Source: an uncultured Thermomicrobia bacterium (lineage in GTDB: Bacteria; Chloroflexota; Chloroflexia; Thermomicrobiales; JALYUS01). From it: 37,744 bases of DNA. The notes beneath the pieces are model-generated. The model was not told the origin of the DNA. It made no database searches and was given only the letters and a program-made list of their open reading frames with translations. Positions 1-7,263 of this stretch are shown here, piece by piece (the first letter of the stretch is position 1; the number at the start of each line of letters is the position of its first letter). The DNA is taken from contig CALBSO010000066.1 in NCBI GenBank assembly GCA_937968015.1, forward strand, positions 1 to 37,744, read 5' to 3'. Position numbers and translations under genes: made by a program.

Positions 1-180
1 ACCTCCGATCTGGAGGATAATCCCCTCACCGTGAATTTACCAGCACGTACTTAGATCTGATCTCCGCAATCGTGATGGAGAAATGTAGAGAGGGGAACTG
101 ACTACTGCCCTCACCTATTCGCGTGGCTCTTCGTCGCCCCGCGCGCGATAGTCCCTGGGGCGTGGGAGGCGGCAATGCTC
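1..180. other. Non-coding edge of the window
   Basis: No convincing gene is visible in this stretch. There is a short imperfect palindrome near positions 3-15 (CTCC/GGAG) and otherwise unremarkable sequence. It lies downstream of the minus-strand peptidase gene that ends at 181, so it may carry that gene's 3' end signals, but no clear hairpin followed by a T-run is seen. Confidence 0.4.
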
Positions 181-732
181 TTACTTCGCGGCGCCCCACG
201 GTACGCGGACGGGGAGCGGGGCGCGCATCGCGTTGTTGATGATACTGCGGGCGGTGAAGTGGCCGATCACATGCGCATCGAGCAATGTCATAGCGAGCAA
301 CTCGACCGCCGCGCTCTGCTTCGGTTGGCGCAGGAGGGCGTGCGCATCCAACCGCGGGCGGCGGTCCCATCCGTCGGGGATCGTCACGCCACGTTCGATC
401 AGCCCTTTCATGAAGCGGTCAACCGTCTTCCGGTCGGGATCCGCCTCGGGCGCGATACGCCGCCCGGTGAATCGTGTCTCCGCCGCCGTACCCGCCCAGA
501 GGATCGTCAGCACTTGCAAGAGACGTGCGGGCTGGCCGGGCGGGAAGGCACACTTGAAGAGGTCAATCTGGAGTGGCCCGCTGATTGCCGATTCGGAGTC
601 GGCGTCCGGGGAAAGCGCCACCATGCCGAAGCGACAGCCGAACGAGGCGGCGGCCACCGCGTGCCCGGCCTCGTGGTACGCGGCCCGTTCCAATCGCATA
701 CTTTGCCGCCGGGTGTCTATCTCCACCGTCAT
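181..732 (-). CDS. Stand-alone M41 (FtsH-like) zinc peptidase domain protein
   Basis: A 183-residue protein that resembles only the C-terminal protease part of FtsH. Residues 19-26 read YHEAGHAV, the HExxH zinc site of peptidase family M41 (His20, Glu21, His24). A WAGTAAE segment around residue 79-85 matches the region that in FtsH reads GGRAAE, and an acidic DPDRKTVDRF stretch follows where FtsH supplies its third ligand. There is no AAA+ ATPase domain and no membrane segment, so on its own it could cleave only loosely folded substrates. The ATG at 732 has AAGGAG three bases upstream; ATG 699 is an alternative with a weaker site. The gene is divergent from the GMC oxidoreductase. The family assignment is good; the substrate is unknown. 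Confidence 0.75.
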   Translation of the reverse strand: MTVEIDTRRQSMRLERAAYHEAGHAVAAASFGCRFGMVALSPDADSESAISGPLQIDLFKCAFPPGQPARLLQVLTILWAGTAAETRFTGRRIAPEADPDRKTVDRFMKGLIERGVTIPDGWDRRPRLDAHALLRQPKQSAAVELLAMTLLDAHVIGHFTARSIINNAMRAPLPVRVPWGAAK

Positions 733-853
733 CTGCTCCTTGGCATTACTCGGGAGTGGATCGGGAAGGATCGCGTCGTTGCGAAGGGGGAGGAAGCACT
801 GCCGCGAACGGTTTGCGTTTCAGTAGAAACCGCCTTGCATCTTCCGTGCCACG

Positions 854-883
854 CTGTCACCGCTTCTGCCCATCTGTTAGGAT
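854..883 (+). promoter_or_regulatory. Possible sigma70 promoter of the GMC oxidoreductase gene
   Basis: CTGTCA at 854-859 and TAGGAT at 878-883, separated by 18 bp, lie about 36 bp before the start codon at 919. The match is moderate (four of six bases in each box) and lies in the 186-bp divergent gap between the peptidase and oxidoreductase genes. No operator is evident. Confidence 0.35.
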
Positions 884-918
884 GCGAAGAGCATCAACGC
901 ATGAGGGGAGCACGGACC

Positions 919-2451
919 ATGCAGACAGGAAAGATACTCGGTACCGGAGCAATTGACATCCTGATTGTCGGCGGAGGCACGTCCGGCGCGGCGCTTGCGG
1001 GGATCATCGCGCGCGACACCGCCCGCGCGGTCGTCCTGCTGGAAGCGGGGCCGGACTACGGGCCACTCTCCGATGGCCGCTGGCCCGCCGGGCTGCTCGA
1101 CGCGCGCCATCTTCCCAAAACGCACGACTGGGGCTATCACGGGCTCGCTCACCCGACGCACGAGAACGTCACCGCCTTCGATCGCGCCCGCGTCATCGGC
1201 GGTTCCTCGGCGCACAATGGCTGCGTCGCGCTCCTCGGCCACCGCCGCGATTACGACCGCTGGGCAGAACTCGGCAACGCCGGCTGGGGCTGGGAGGAAG
1301 TCGCGCCCGCGTTCGCGCGGGCGAAGCGGGGCCTGCGCGTCCGCCTCGTGGATGACAATGAACTGACGCCCTTCCATGCCGCCTTCATTGACGGCGCGGT
1401 CGCGGCAGGCATCCCGCGCGTCCACGATATGAACGACCCGGACGACGATCAGGGCGTCGCCGCCTCGCCCGTCAATATCTACGAGGGCATGCGTTGGAAC
1501 ACATCGCTCGGCTACCTTGACCCGGTGCGCGACCGCCCGAACCTACGCATCGTCGGGGATGCATTGGTGGATCGCGTCGAGATCGCCAGCGGGCGGGCCG
1601 TCGCGGTGCATGCGGTGATCGGTGGGCAGCGGGTGCGCATCCCCGCCGCACGGATCGTCCTTGCGGCAGGCGCGTACGGGTCGCCCGCCATCCTCCTCCG
1701 TTCCGGCATCGGCCCGGCGGACGATCTGCGCCCGCTCGGCATCACCGCTGTCCACCCACTGCCCGGCGTCGGCAACGGGCTGGTGGATCATCCAACTGTC
1801 AAGGTGCATTTCGCGGGGACAGAGCGCCTACATCGCGCGATGGACGACTGCGAGGCGCGGCAGTGGCGGCCGGATGAGCAATCGCTCGCGAAGGCGCGGA
1901 GTAGCCGCTGCACGGAGGCCTTCGACCTGCACCTCTACTCCGTCGCTGCTCACCCGCGCGGCGGCGAAGGCTGGGTCTATCAAATCTATGTCAGTTCGGT
2001 CCTGCCGCGCTCCGCCGGATCGGTGAAACTCGCCTCCACGGACCCGGACGCACCGCCGGTCATAGACCACGGCTACCTCTCGGATGTGGAGGGCGAGGAC
2101 CGCGCCGTGCTTGCGGATGGCATCGAACTGGCGCGTTCCATCGGCACGGCGGCGGGCGTCGCGACGCTGTATGGCGCGGAAACGCTGCCCGGCCCCGGCC
2201 ACGAGACGCGCGAGGACTTGGCCCGCTTCATCGAGCGAACGGTGGACATCTACTATCACCCAACGAGCACCTGCAAAATGGGCCCGACCAGTGACCCACT
2301 CGCCGTCGTGGACGCGACCGGAAAGGTCCATGGCCTTGATGGACTGTATGTCTGCGACGCCTCGATCTTCCCGACGCTGATGCGCGCGAACACGAACCTA
2401 CCCGCCGCGATGGTCGCGGAGCGCATGGCAGTGGGAATCGGTGGAGGATGA
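919..2451 (+). CDS. GMC-family FAD-dependent oxidoreductase (choline/alcohol dehydrogenase type)
   Basis: A 510-residue flavoprotein of the glucose-methanol-choline family, which oxidises an alcohol to an aldehyde using FAD. The dinucleotide-binding motif GGGTSG is at residues 18-23, the GMC signature RVIGGSS at 91-97, and the second signature (GAYGSPAILLRSGIG) at 251-265. Near the C-terminus YYHPTSTCKMG carries the predicted catalytic His447, and the usual Asn is at 493 in NTNLP. The frame stays open far upstream, but the start at 919 is chosen because AGGGGAG sits nine bases before it and the FAD motif is then at the normal distance. No signal peptide is visible, so it is probably cytoplasmic. 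It converges on the catabolic operon below with only 3 bp between stop codons. The substrate cannot be told from sequence. Confidence 0.9.
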   Translation: MQTGKILGTGAIDILIVGGGTSGAALAGIIARDTARAVVLLEAGPDYGPLSDGRWPAGLLDARHLPKTHDWGYHGLAHPTHENVTAFDRARVIGGSSAHNGCVALLGHRRDYDRWAELGNAGWGWEEVAPAFARAKRGLRVRLVDDNELTPFHAAFIDGAVAAGIPRVHDMNDPDDDQGVAASPVNIYEGMRWNTSLGYLDPVRDRPNLRIVGDALVDRVEIASGRAVAVHAVIGGQRVRIPAARIVLAAGAYGSPAILLRSGIGPADDLRPLGITAVHPLPGVGNGLVDHPTVKVHFAGTERLHRAMDDCEARQWRPDEQSLAKARSSRCTEAFDLHLYSVAAHPRGGEGWVYQIYVSSVLPRSAGSVKLASTDPDAPPVIDHGYLSDVEGEDRAVLADGIELARSIGTAAGVATLYGAETLPGPGHETREDLARFIERTVDIYYHPTSTCKMGPTSDPLAVVDATGKVHGLDGLYVCDASIFPTLMRANTNLPAAMVAERMAVGIGGG

Positions 2452-2454
2452 ATC

Positions 2455-2500
2455 TCACCCCCTGCCCCCTCTCACCTGCCCATGCTGCCCAGAGGGTGCC
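2455..2500. repeat. Composite G/C-run repeat with GCCC-core, overlapping a gene end
   Basis: C-rich runs (CTCACCCCC, GCCCCCTCTC) at 2455-2473 are followed by the small palindromic core TGCTGCCCAGAGGGTGCC at 2483-2500. The core recurs at 9641, 15361, 35013 and 36636. The element lies wholly inside the 3' end of the cysteine hydrolase gene and contributes its last residues and stop codon. Confidence 0.6.
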
Positions 2501-3060
2501 ACTGCCGCAAGGATCGCGTCGGTGGTCGTAATCGTGGCGAATTCCTTGTGCAGGTTCATCAGCGTCATGGCGTGGATGGCGGCAGCGGCGTAGTGCGTGC
2601 CGTCTGGGCCGGTGCCATCGTAGGCTGCGGTCGCATCGCCGACGACGTACGTGTCGAAGCCGAGGTTGCCCGCCATGCGTGCCGTCGACTCGACGCAGTG
2701 ATTCGCCACGAGGCCCGTGATCACGAGCGTCGTGATCCCTGCACCGCGGAGTCGCGCTTCGAGATCCGTGCCGATGAATGCGCTGTGGTAGTGCTTGGCA
2801 ATCAACCACTCATCGGGCAACGGTGCGACGATCTTCTTGATCGCGTTGCCGGGCTGACCGGGCGCAAACGGAGAGGCAGGATCGAGCGAGTCATCGCGGA
2901 TGTGGACACACTGCCGCCCGGTCATTCGCCATGCGGCGAGGAGGCGGGCGATATTCGCCTCGGCATCGGGGTTGTTGCGCGGCGGTCGTCGCGGGTCGTC
3001 CAGTGCCTCTTGGACATCGATCACAAGCAGCGCGGCGGTGTCTGGCAGCATCACGTCCAT
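2455..3060 (-). CDS. Isochorismatase-like cysteine hydrolase
   Basis: A 201-residue member of the isochorismatase-like hydrolase superfamily (nicotinamidase, YcaC, biuret hydrolase and relatives). The Asp-Lys-Cys triad is visible: Asp15 in VIDVQ, Lys89 in AKHYHSAF, and Cys122 in ANHCVESTAR. Such enzymes cleave C-N bonds of small amides. ATG 3060 is preceded by GGGAGAG at good spacing; in-frame starts further upstream give a low-complexity Arg-rich leader and were set aside. It is the last gene of a minus-strand operon with an amidase and an AtzG-like subunit, a context that resembles biuret/carboxybiuret-type nitrogen catabolism, although the substrate is not proven. The last residues (about APSGQHGQVRGGRG) are encoded by a repeat element at 2455-2500. 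Confidence 0.85.
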   Translation of the reverse strand: MDVMLPDTAALLVIDVQEALDDPRRPPRNNPDAEANIARLLAAWRMTGRQCVHIRDDSLDPASPFAPGQPGNAIKKIVAPLPDEWLIAKHYHSAFIGTDLEARLRGAGITTLVITGLVANHCVESTARMAGNLGFDTYVVGDATAAYDGTGPDGTHYAAAAIHAMTLMNLHKEFATITTTDAILAAVAPSGQHGQVRGGRG

Positions 3061-3155
3061 GACTCTCCCTTCGTTGCCACGTCGGCGAGGGCGACGCGTC
3101 CCGTCATCAGGTGCGCCCACTATAGAGCAAGCGGTGGGCAGAGTGCGCGCATCCG

Positions 3156-4424
3156 TCATCGAAACATGAGATCGCGTACCGGCGCGTGCTCCGCCCGCGC
3201 ATAGAGGTCGGCCCAGCCGCGCGAGCCATCGTCCGGCGTTGCCTCCATCTTCACGCCGCGCTCCTGCACGGGTTGATTGCCGGCAAGGAAATCATCCCAG
3301 CATTGCTGCATCGTCGCGTAGTGCATCACGCGCCCGCCCGGCCAGGCGACCGAGAGCAACTGACGGGGGTAAACGATCTCGTACGGCGGCTCCATGCGGA
3401 ATCGGGAGAGCGCCGCCTCGTCAATTACGATGCCGAGGCCGGGCGCTTCGGGCACACGCAGATGACCGCCGCTGATCGTCAGTGGTTCGACGAGCAGATC
3501 GTCGCTGTAGTTGTTCAGGCAGGTGACGGCGGGCCACTGCGCGAGGGGTAGCACCGCGCCGAGATGCGCCGCCAAGGCCGTCGTCAACCCGGTGCCGACC
3601 AGTTGCAACCAGAAGGGTTTGCCAAAGGCCCCGGCGAGCAAACCCGCGCGGAGCACGCTGCTGACCCCTCCACTGACGACAAACCCGTCACACGATTCCG
3701 CCTGTGCGATCGTCGCGAAGGGCGGCGCGCCGTGCCCATACGTGAAGTGGACGGCGAGCGGATGCGTGATCTTGCGCCGCAGTTGCTGGTATCCCTCCAG
3801 ATCGTCGTGCGGCAGGGGCGATTCGTAGATCGCAATGCGCTCGTATTTGTCCAACTCCGTGAGGACGGGCGCGGCATTACCGGCGTTCAGGAGCATCTCG
3901 TTCCAGTCCACGTCCATCCGGTAGTGCGGCGGCGTCACCGCGCTGACGGCTTCCACCTGCGCGTAGATGTCAATCCACGGCCGCACCTTGAACTTGTGCG
4001 CGGTGTAGCCCTGTGCGACGGCATCCTTCGCTTCTTCGGCGAGGTCTTCCGGCCCCATCTTCGTATTCCACCAGGCGATCGGGCACCACTCGCGCACCTT
4101 CGGCAGATTGAAGAGCCGGTACGCGGGCACGCCGAGCGCCTTGCCGACGACATCGTAGAGCGCCATCTGCAAGCCCGCGCCGAGTGAGTCGTCGCCGAGG
4201 AAATCTGACGGATTCCTACCCCGCACGCGCTCCACCGCCTCGTCCGTGACGCGCCCCCACGTATAGTGGGGCAGCGTCTCGCCGTAGCCGACAATCCCCG
4301 CGTCCGTCACGACGCGCGTGATCTCCGAGACGCGCCACTGCCCGACGAGCAGCGCATTCCACGGCCGCACCCGCGGCACAAAGGGCACGTCCACAGTGAT
4401 CCGCTCAATTTCAGTGATATACAT
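3156..4424 (-). CDS. Enolase-superfamily (mandelate racemase/muconate lactonizing) enzyme
   Basis: A 422-residue protein with the N-terminal capping domain (about 1-105) and the TIM-barrel domain of the MR/MLE group, which abstracts a proton alpha to a carboxylate. Visible active-site elements are the KxK pair Lys144/Lys146 in HKFKVRP, the first metal ligand in MDVDWNE (Asp173), and the second in YESPLP (Glu201). The third ligand, normally Glu/Asp in the next strand, is not obvious; that region reads LAVHFTYGHG with His226. A C-terminal extension beyond residue 350 is longer than usual. ATG 4424 begins the typical MYITEIERITV start. It lies between the amidase and cysteine hydrolase genes in one operon. 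Specific activity is unknown. Confidence 0.85.
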   Translation of the reverse strand: MYITEIERITVDVPFVPRVRPWNALLVGQWRVSEITRVVTDAGIVGYGETLPHYTWGRVTDEAVERVRGRNPSDFLGDDSLGAGLQMALYDVVGKALGVPAYRLFNLPKVREWCPIAWWNTKMGPEDLAEEAKDAVAQGYTAHKFKVRPWIDIYAQVEAVSAVTPPHYRMDVDWNEMLLNAGNAAPVLTELDKYERIAIYESPLPHDDLEGYQQLRRKITHPLAVHFTYGHGAPPFATIAQAESCDGFVVSGGVSSVLRAGLLAGAFGKPFWLQLVGTGLTTALAAHLGAVLPLAQWPAVTCLNNYSDDLLVEPLTISGGHLRVPEAPGLGIVIDEAALSRFRMEPPYEIVYPRQLLSVAWPGGRVMHYATMQQCWDDFLAGNQPVQERGVKMEATPDDGSRGWADLYARAEHAPVRDLMFR

Positions 4425-4436
4425 GGGAACCCCCTA

Positions 4437-4458
4437 CCCCCTCCCGAAAAGGAGGGGG
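4437..4458. repeat. G/C-run hairpin between amidase and MR/MLE genes
   Basis: CCCCCTCC at 4437-4444 pairs perfectly with GGAGGGGG at 4451-4458 across a six-base loop. It fills most of the 35-bp gap between the two genes and lies two bases before the amidase stop codon. It has no T-run, so it may stabilise or process the operon mRNA rather than terminate it. Confidence 0.7.
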
Positions 4459-4459
4459 A

Positions 4460-5866
4460 TTAGACCGTCGGCCTTTGCAAATGCCAGTCCGTTCGCTCCT
4501 GATATGCCCGTGCGACCGCGAGAAGAGCGTTCTCCGTACCGGCGCGGCCGACGAATTCGATGGCCGTCGGCAGGCCGCGCTCGCCGAAGCCGCTCGGCAC
4601 GCTGATGGCGGGCAGACCCGCGACATTCCCGACTGCGCCGATCACCGGGCGACGACCGGCCGGCGTCTTGAAATACTCGCTGAACCGTGTCGTGATGGGG
4701 CTGGCGACGGCGTTCGTCGTCGGGCAGACAATGGCATCGTATTGCGCGAAGGCTGCGTCCACCGCCCGCACAATCTGACGGCGAATGCGCAGGGCAGTGA
4801 TATAGTCCTTCGCCGCGACGTACCGGTACGCGAGCGGCGCGACATGCGTCTCCGTCGCCGCCAGTTCCGCGATTTTGCCGCTTGCGATAAACGTATCGAA
4901 GGCGCTCGCCGCCTCGGCACGGAGGATCGTCTCAGTCACCGGGCCATAGGGGAAATCGGGCAACGTCACTTCCTCGATGGTGGCGACCGCACGGAGCACG
5001 TCGAGCGCCGCGTTGTAATTTTGCCCGACTTCTGGTTGCGTCTCCCCTTCCGCCATCTGCAATACACCGAGCCGGAAGCCGGAGGAACGCGCCTGTTCCG
5101 GTTCGTAGCGGTAGGCGAGGGCCAGGCTTGTCTCGTCCTCCGGGTCGTGACCGGCGATCGCGTGCAGCACGAGGCCGCAGTCGTCCGCCGTGCGGCACAT
5201 CGGGCCGAGTTTGTCGAGCGTCCAGCAGAGTGCCATCGCGCCGCGTCTGCTCACGCGCCCGTAGGTGGGCCGCAGGCCGGAGATACCGCAGTACGAGGCG
5301 GGCGTCGTGATCGAGCCCCATGTCTCCGTGCCGATCGCGAAGGGCACCGCCCCCGCCCCGACCGCCGAGCCGGAGCCACTGGACGATCCGCCGCTCCATG
5401 CCTCGGTGTTCCACGGGTTGAGGCCCGGCCCGGTGATGCTCGCGTTCGGCTGGTCATACCCCATGCCACCCGCCAACTCGACCATGCTCAGTTTCGCCAC
5501 GAGCACCGCCCCGGCCGCACGCAACCGCTCGATGACCGCTCCGTCGCGGTCGAATTGCTGATCCTTGAAGGGTGTCGCGCCCCAGGTCGTCGGGATGCCG
5601 CCCGCCGTGGCGAGCAGGTCCTTCGCACCATACGGGATGCCGTGCAGCGGGCCACGATCATGCCCCCTGGCAAGTTCGCGCTCTGCCATGCGCGCCTCGT
5701 CCATCGCCCGCTCACGCGTCAGCGTGACGACGGCATTCAAACGCCGCCCGACCGTGTCGAGGCGATTGAGGAAGTAGTCGGCCAGTTCGGTGGGCGTCGT
5801 CTCCCCGACGCGCAGCATCCGGCCCAACTCGCGGATGCTCAAAAACGCGAAGCGGTCATCGGCCAT
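4460..5866 (-). CDS. Amidase signature family hydrolase, AtzE/GatA-like
   Basis: A 468-residue amidase-signature enzyme. The Ser-cisSer-Lys triad is present: Lys82 in YGAKDLLAT, the cis-Ser in the GGSSSGSGS run (about 161-162), and the nucleophile Ser185 in GTETWGSITTPAS. These enzymes hydrolyse amides, carbamoyl compounds or misacylated-tRNA esters. It starts 3 bp after the stop of a small AtzG-like gene, an arrangement known for the 1-carboxybiuret hydrolase pair AtzE/AtzG and analogous to GatA/GatC. Absence of a GatB gene here and the neighbouring cysteine hydrolase argue for small-molecule catabolism rather than tRNA amidation. ATG 5864-5866 is the only reasonable start. Substrate is inferred only at class level. 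Confidence 0.9.
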   Translation of the reverse strand: MADDRFAFLSIRELGRMLRVGETTPTELADYFLNRLDTVGRRLNAVVTLTRERAMDEARMAERELARGHDRGPLHGIPYGAKDLLATAGGIPTTWGATPFKDQQFDRDGAVIERLRAAGAVLVAKLSMVELAGGMGYDQPNASITGPGLNPWNTEAWSGGSSSGSGSAVGAGAVPFAIGTETWGSITTPASYCGISGLRPTYGRVSRRGAMALCWTLDKLGPMCRTADDCGLVLHAIAGHDPEDETSLALAYRYEPEQARSSGFRLGVLQMAEGETQPEVGQNYNAALDVLRAVATIEEVTLPDFPYGPVTETILRAEAASAFDTFIASGKIAELAATETHVAPLAYRYVAAKDYITALRIRRQIVRAVDAAFAQYDAIVCPTTNAVASPITTRFSEYFKTPAGRRPVIGAVGNVAGLPAISVPSGFGERGLPTAIEFVGRAGTENALLAVARAYQERTDWHLQRPTV

Positions 5867-5869
5867 CGC

Positions 5870-6082
5870 TCATTCCCCCCGATAGGCGCGGAAGACCGTG
5901 CCCGGTTCGTCGCCATTGGCAAGCACATACGCCGCCAGCGCCGCCGTGTTCGACAGATTCCGCTCGATCCCCGTGCGGACCTTCTCCCGCCCCGCCTCGT
6001 CCAGCCGCTCTCCGAACTCCGCCTCCACCACCGCCATCAACTGCTCCACGGCCGGATTCTTCTCGCCCTGTTGCTCCGCCAT
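5870..6082 (-). CDS. AtzG/GatC-like small amidase partner subunit (DUF4089-like)
   Basis: A 70-residue acidic helical protein directly upstream of the amidase. ATG 6082 has a strong AGGAGG five bases before it. The ending DEPGTVFRAYRGE resembles the EPAPVFRP tail I recall for AtzG-like proteins, and the body LDEAGREKVRTGIERNLSN fits the two-helix body plus extended tail of GatC-type subunits, which wrap around and stabilise their amidase. The 3-bp gap to the amidase suggests translational coupling and equal amounts. The assignment rests on tail motif, size and context; no enzymatic role of its own is expected. Confidence 0.7.
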   Translation of the reverse strand: MAEQQGEKNPAVEQLMAVVEAEFGERLDEAGREKVRTGIERNLSNTAALAAYVLANGDEPGTVFRAYRGE

Positions 6083-6140
6083 ACATTCCTCCTCTTCCCA
6101 TCTCACGACTCTCGCGACGAATCATGACGGGTTCTCTCTT

Positions 6141-6146
6141 ATTCTA
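6141..6146 (-). promoter_or_regulatory. Possible -10 box for the AtzG-amidase operon
   Basis: On the minus strand a TAGAAT hexamer lies about 60 bp before the AtzG-like start codon, in the short gap between this operon and the downstream end of the toxin gene. No good -35 box is visible at the right distance, so this is only a weak suggestion. Confidence 0.25.
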
Positions 6147-6180
6147 TCCATTCTTTGCATCATGCAGCGCGATTTTGGGG

Positions 6181-6702
6181 CTACGATGACAGTGGGGCAG
6201 AGAAACCATCCATGAACGATTGAAGATGGAGAAACAAACGGGAGGAACCATCTCCGAGAGGAACGAAGTTGAAGTTCTTTGTATAGAAGTTTCGAACGCC
6301 CTCTTTCGGGTCCACGATCATTCCATAGACGGCCATCGCGTCCTGCCGGTAGGCCCGGATAAGAGCGTCAATGACGAGGCGTCTTCCGAATCCCTGTCGC
6401 TCGTAGCGTCGGTCTACTCCCATCCGCCCAAGTAGGACCACAGGCACAGGATAACGCGGGAGATTGGCCGAAAATTGCTCTGGTATCGCGTTGAAATCAA
6501 CCGAAGCGGTGGAGAGCGTGTAAAAGCCGACGATACGATCGGTGTCACGATCCCGGAGCACCCATGCATTCGCGATTCGACTCTCTGCATTCACGAGCGC
6601 ATAGCGACGAAAGTAATTTGTGATTTGGTGATCGGAGCAACGAAAAGCCGCTCGGTCGTGCTGCTCACCGAGCGGCTCGAAGACGTAGCGTTCATTTACC
6701 AC
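6181..6702 (-). CDS. GNAT acetyltransferase toxin (TacT-like)
   Basis: A 173-residue GNAT-fold protein of the TacT type. Toxins of this type acetylate the amino group of aminoacyl-tRNAs and stop translation. The acetyl-CoA motif is visible in MGVDRRYERQGFGRRLV; the N-terminal HDRAAFRCSDHQITNYFRRYA and the C-terminal catalytic-Tyr region NFYTKNFNFVPL match the family layout. The frame is open to a TTG at 6738, but GTG 6702 is preferred: GGTGAG lies seven bases upstream and the protein then begins just before the conserved PLGEQHD. This gives an 11-bp overlap with the antitoxin gene, typical for coupled toxin-antitoxin pairs. Confidence 0.85.
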   Translation of the reverse strand: MVNERYVFEPLGEQHDRAAFRCSDHQITNYFRRYALVNAESRIANAWVLRDRDTDRIVGFYTLSTASVDFNAIPEQFSANLPRYPVPVVLLGRMGVDRRYERQGFGRRLVIDALIRAYRQDAMAVYGMIVDPKEGVRNFYTKNFNFVPLGDGSSRLFLHLQSFMDGFSAPLSS

Positions 6703-6997
6703 GCACTTGCTCACCGGTAAACGCGAGGTAGTCGGCAATCGCCGCGCGCAGGTTGTCGCTCGGCTCTGGGGGATTCAGCAGCAATTCCGCGAATGCGATA
6801 CTCTCCTCCCGTGAGAGTACAATCCGTTGATGCGACTCGATGGTCTCGCGCGCCTTCGCGACCGCGCTCGCAAGCACGAAATCGCTCGTGCTCCGCCCCT
6901 CAAGCGCGGCTGCCTGGTCAATGATTGCTCGCACATCTTCCGGCATGCGGATATTGAATCGTGGCGACTTCGCCTTTTCGCGTGTTTCGGTGCTCAT
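6692..6997 (-). CDS. DUF1778 ribbon-helix-helix antitoxin (TacA-like)
   Basis: A 101-residue protein. The N-terminal part (about 11-55: RFNIRMPEDVRAIIDQAAAL, GRSTSDFVLASA) is the DUF1778 ribbon-helix-helix DNA-binding domain, and the C-terminal tail (IVLSREESIAFAELLLNPPEPSDNL) is the toxin-neutralising segment seen in TacA antitoxins. ATG 6997 has GAGGAG at good spacing. It precedes and overlaps the GNAT toxin, the standard antitoxin-first order, and probably represses the shared promoter as a complex. The exact operator is not resolved in the 266-bp upstream gap. Confidence 0.88.
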   Translation of the reverse strand: MSTETREKAKSPRFNIRMPEDVRAIIDQAAALEGRSTSDFVLASAVAKARETIESHQRIVLSREESIAFAELLLNPPEPSDNLRAAIADYLAFTGEQVRGK

Positions 6998-7188
6998 CGG
7001 TCTTCTCCTCGTAGTGCCGGTAGGAAATCTGGATCGTCAATGACGCAATTGTACATCTATCTGATGGATCGAGCAATACAGAATCACGTCGGGTAAGAAG
7101 ACAAAGCGAGGCCGGTTCGCATCCCCGTTTTCCATGATCTCCCTCTGTCGTGAGCATCTTCGCTCTCTTCGGGACCGCATTCCGCTGG

Positions 7189-7229
7189 TATACTTCTCCA
7201 TAGTGGGGAGGGCGATTCCCGAATCGCCC
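7189..7229 (+). promoter_or_regulatory. Extended -10 promoter and palindromic leader of mazG
   Basis: TATACT at 7189-7194 preceded by TGG forms an extended -10 element; the -35 region is poor. The transcript would begin near 7201 and immediately contain a perfect 9-bp inverted repeat, GGGCGATTC at 7210-7218 and GAATCGCCC at 7221-7229, with a two-base loop. The palindrome resembles short GGGCGATTC/GAATCGCCC repeats I recall as common in Chloroflexota and may be mobile repetitive DNA rather than an operator. Confidence 0.5.
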
Positions 7230-7263
7230 CGATGAAACCGATAACGCGCTATTGGAGATCGCT

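Noticed and set aside
175..918. Long upstream extension of the GMC oxidoreductase reading frame
   Set aside because: It lies opposite the M41-like peptidase gene, has no family similarity, and a good ribosome binding site and FAD motif fix the start at 919.
4475..6127. Long open frame opposite the amidase gene
   Set aside because: Arg/His-rich composition typical of the antisense frame in GC-rich DNA; the amidase on the other strand has all catalytic motifs.
6703..6738. TTG 6738 as toxin start
   Set aside because: It would give a 47-bp overlap with the antitoxin and has no ribosome binding site; GTG 6702 fits family length better.
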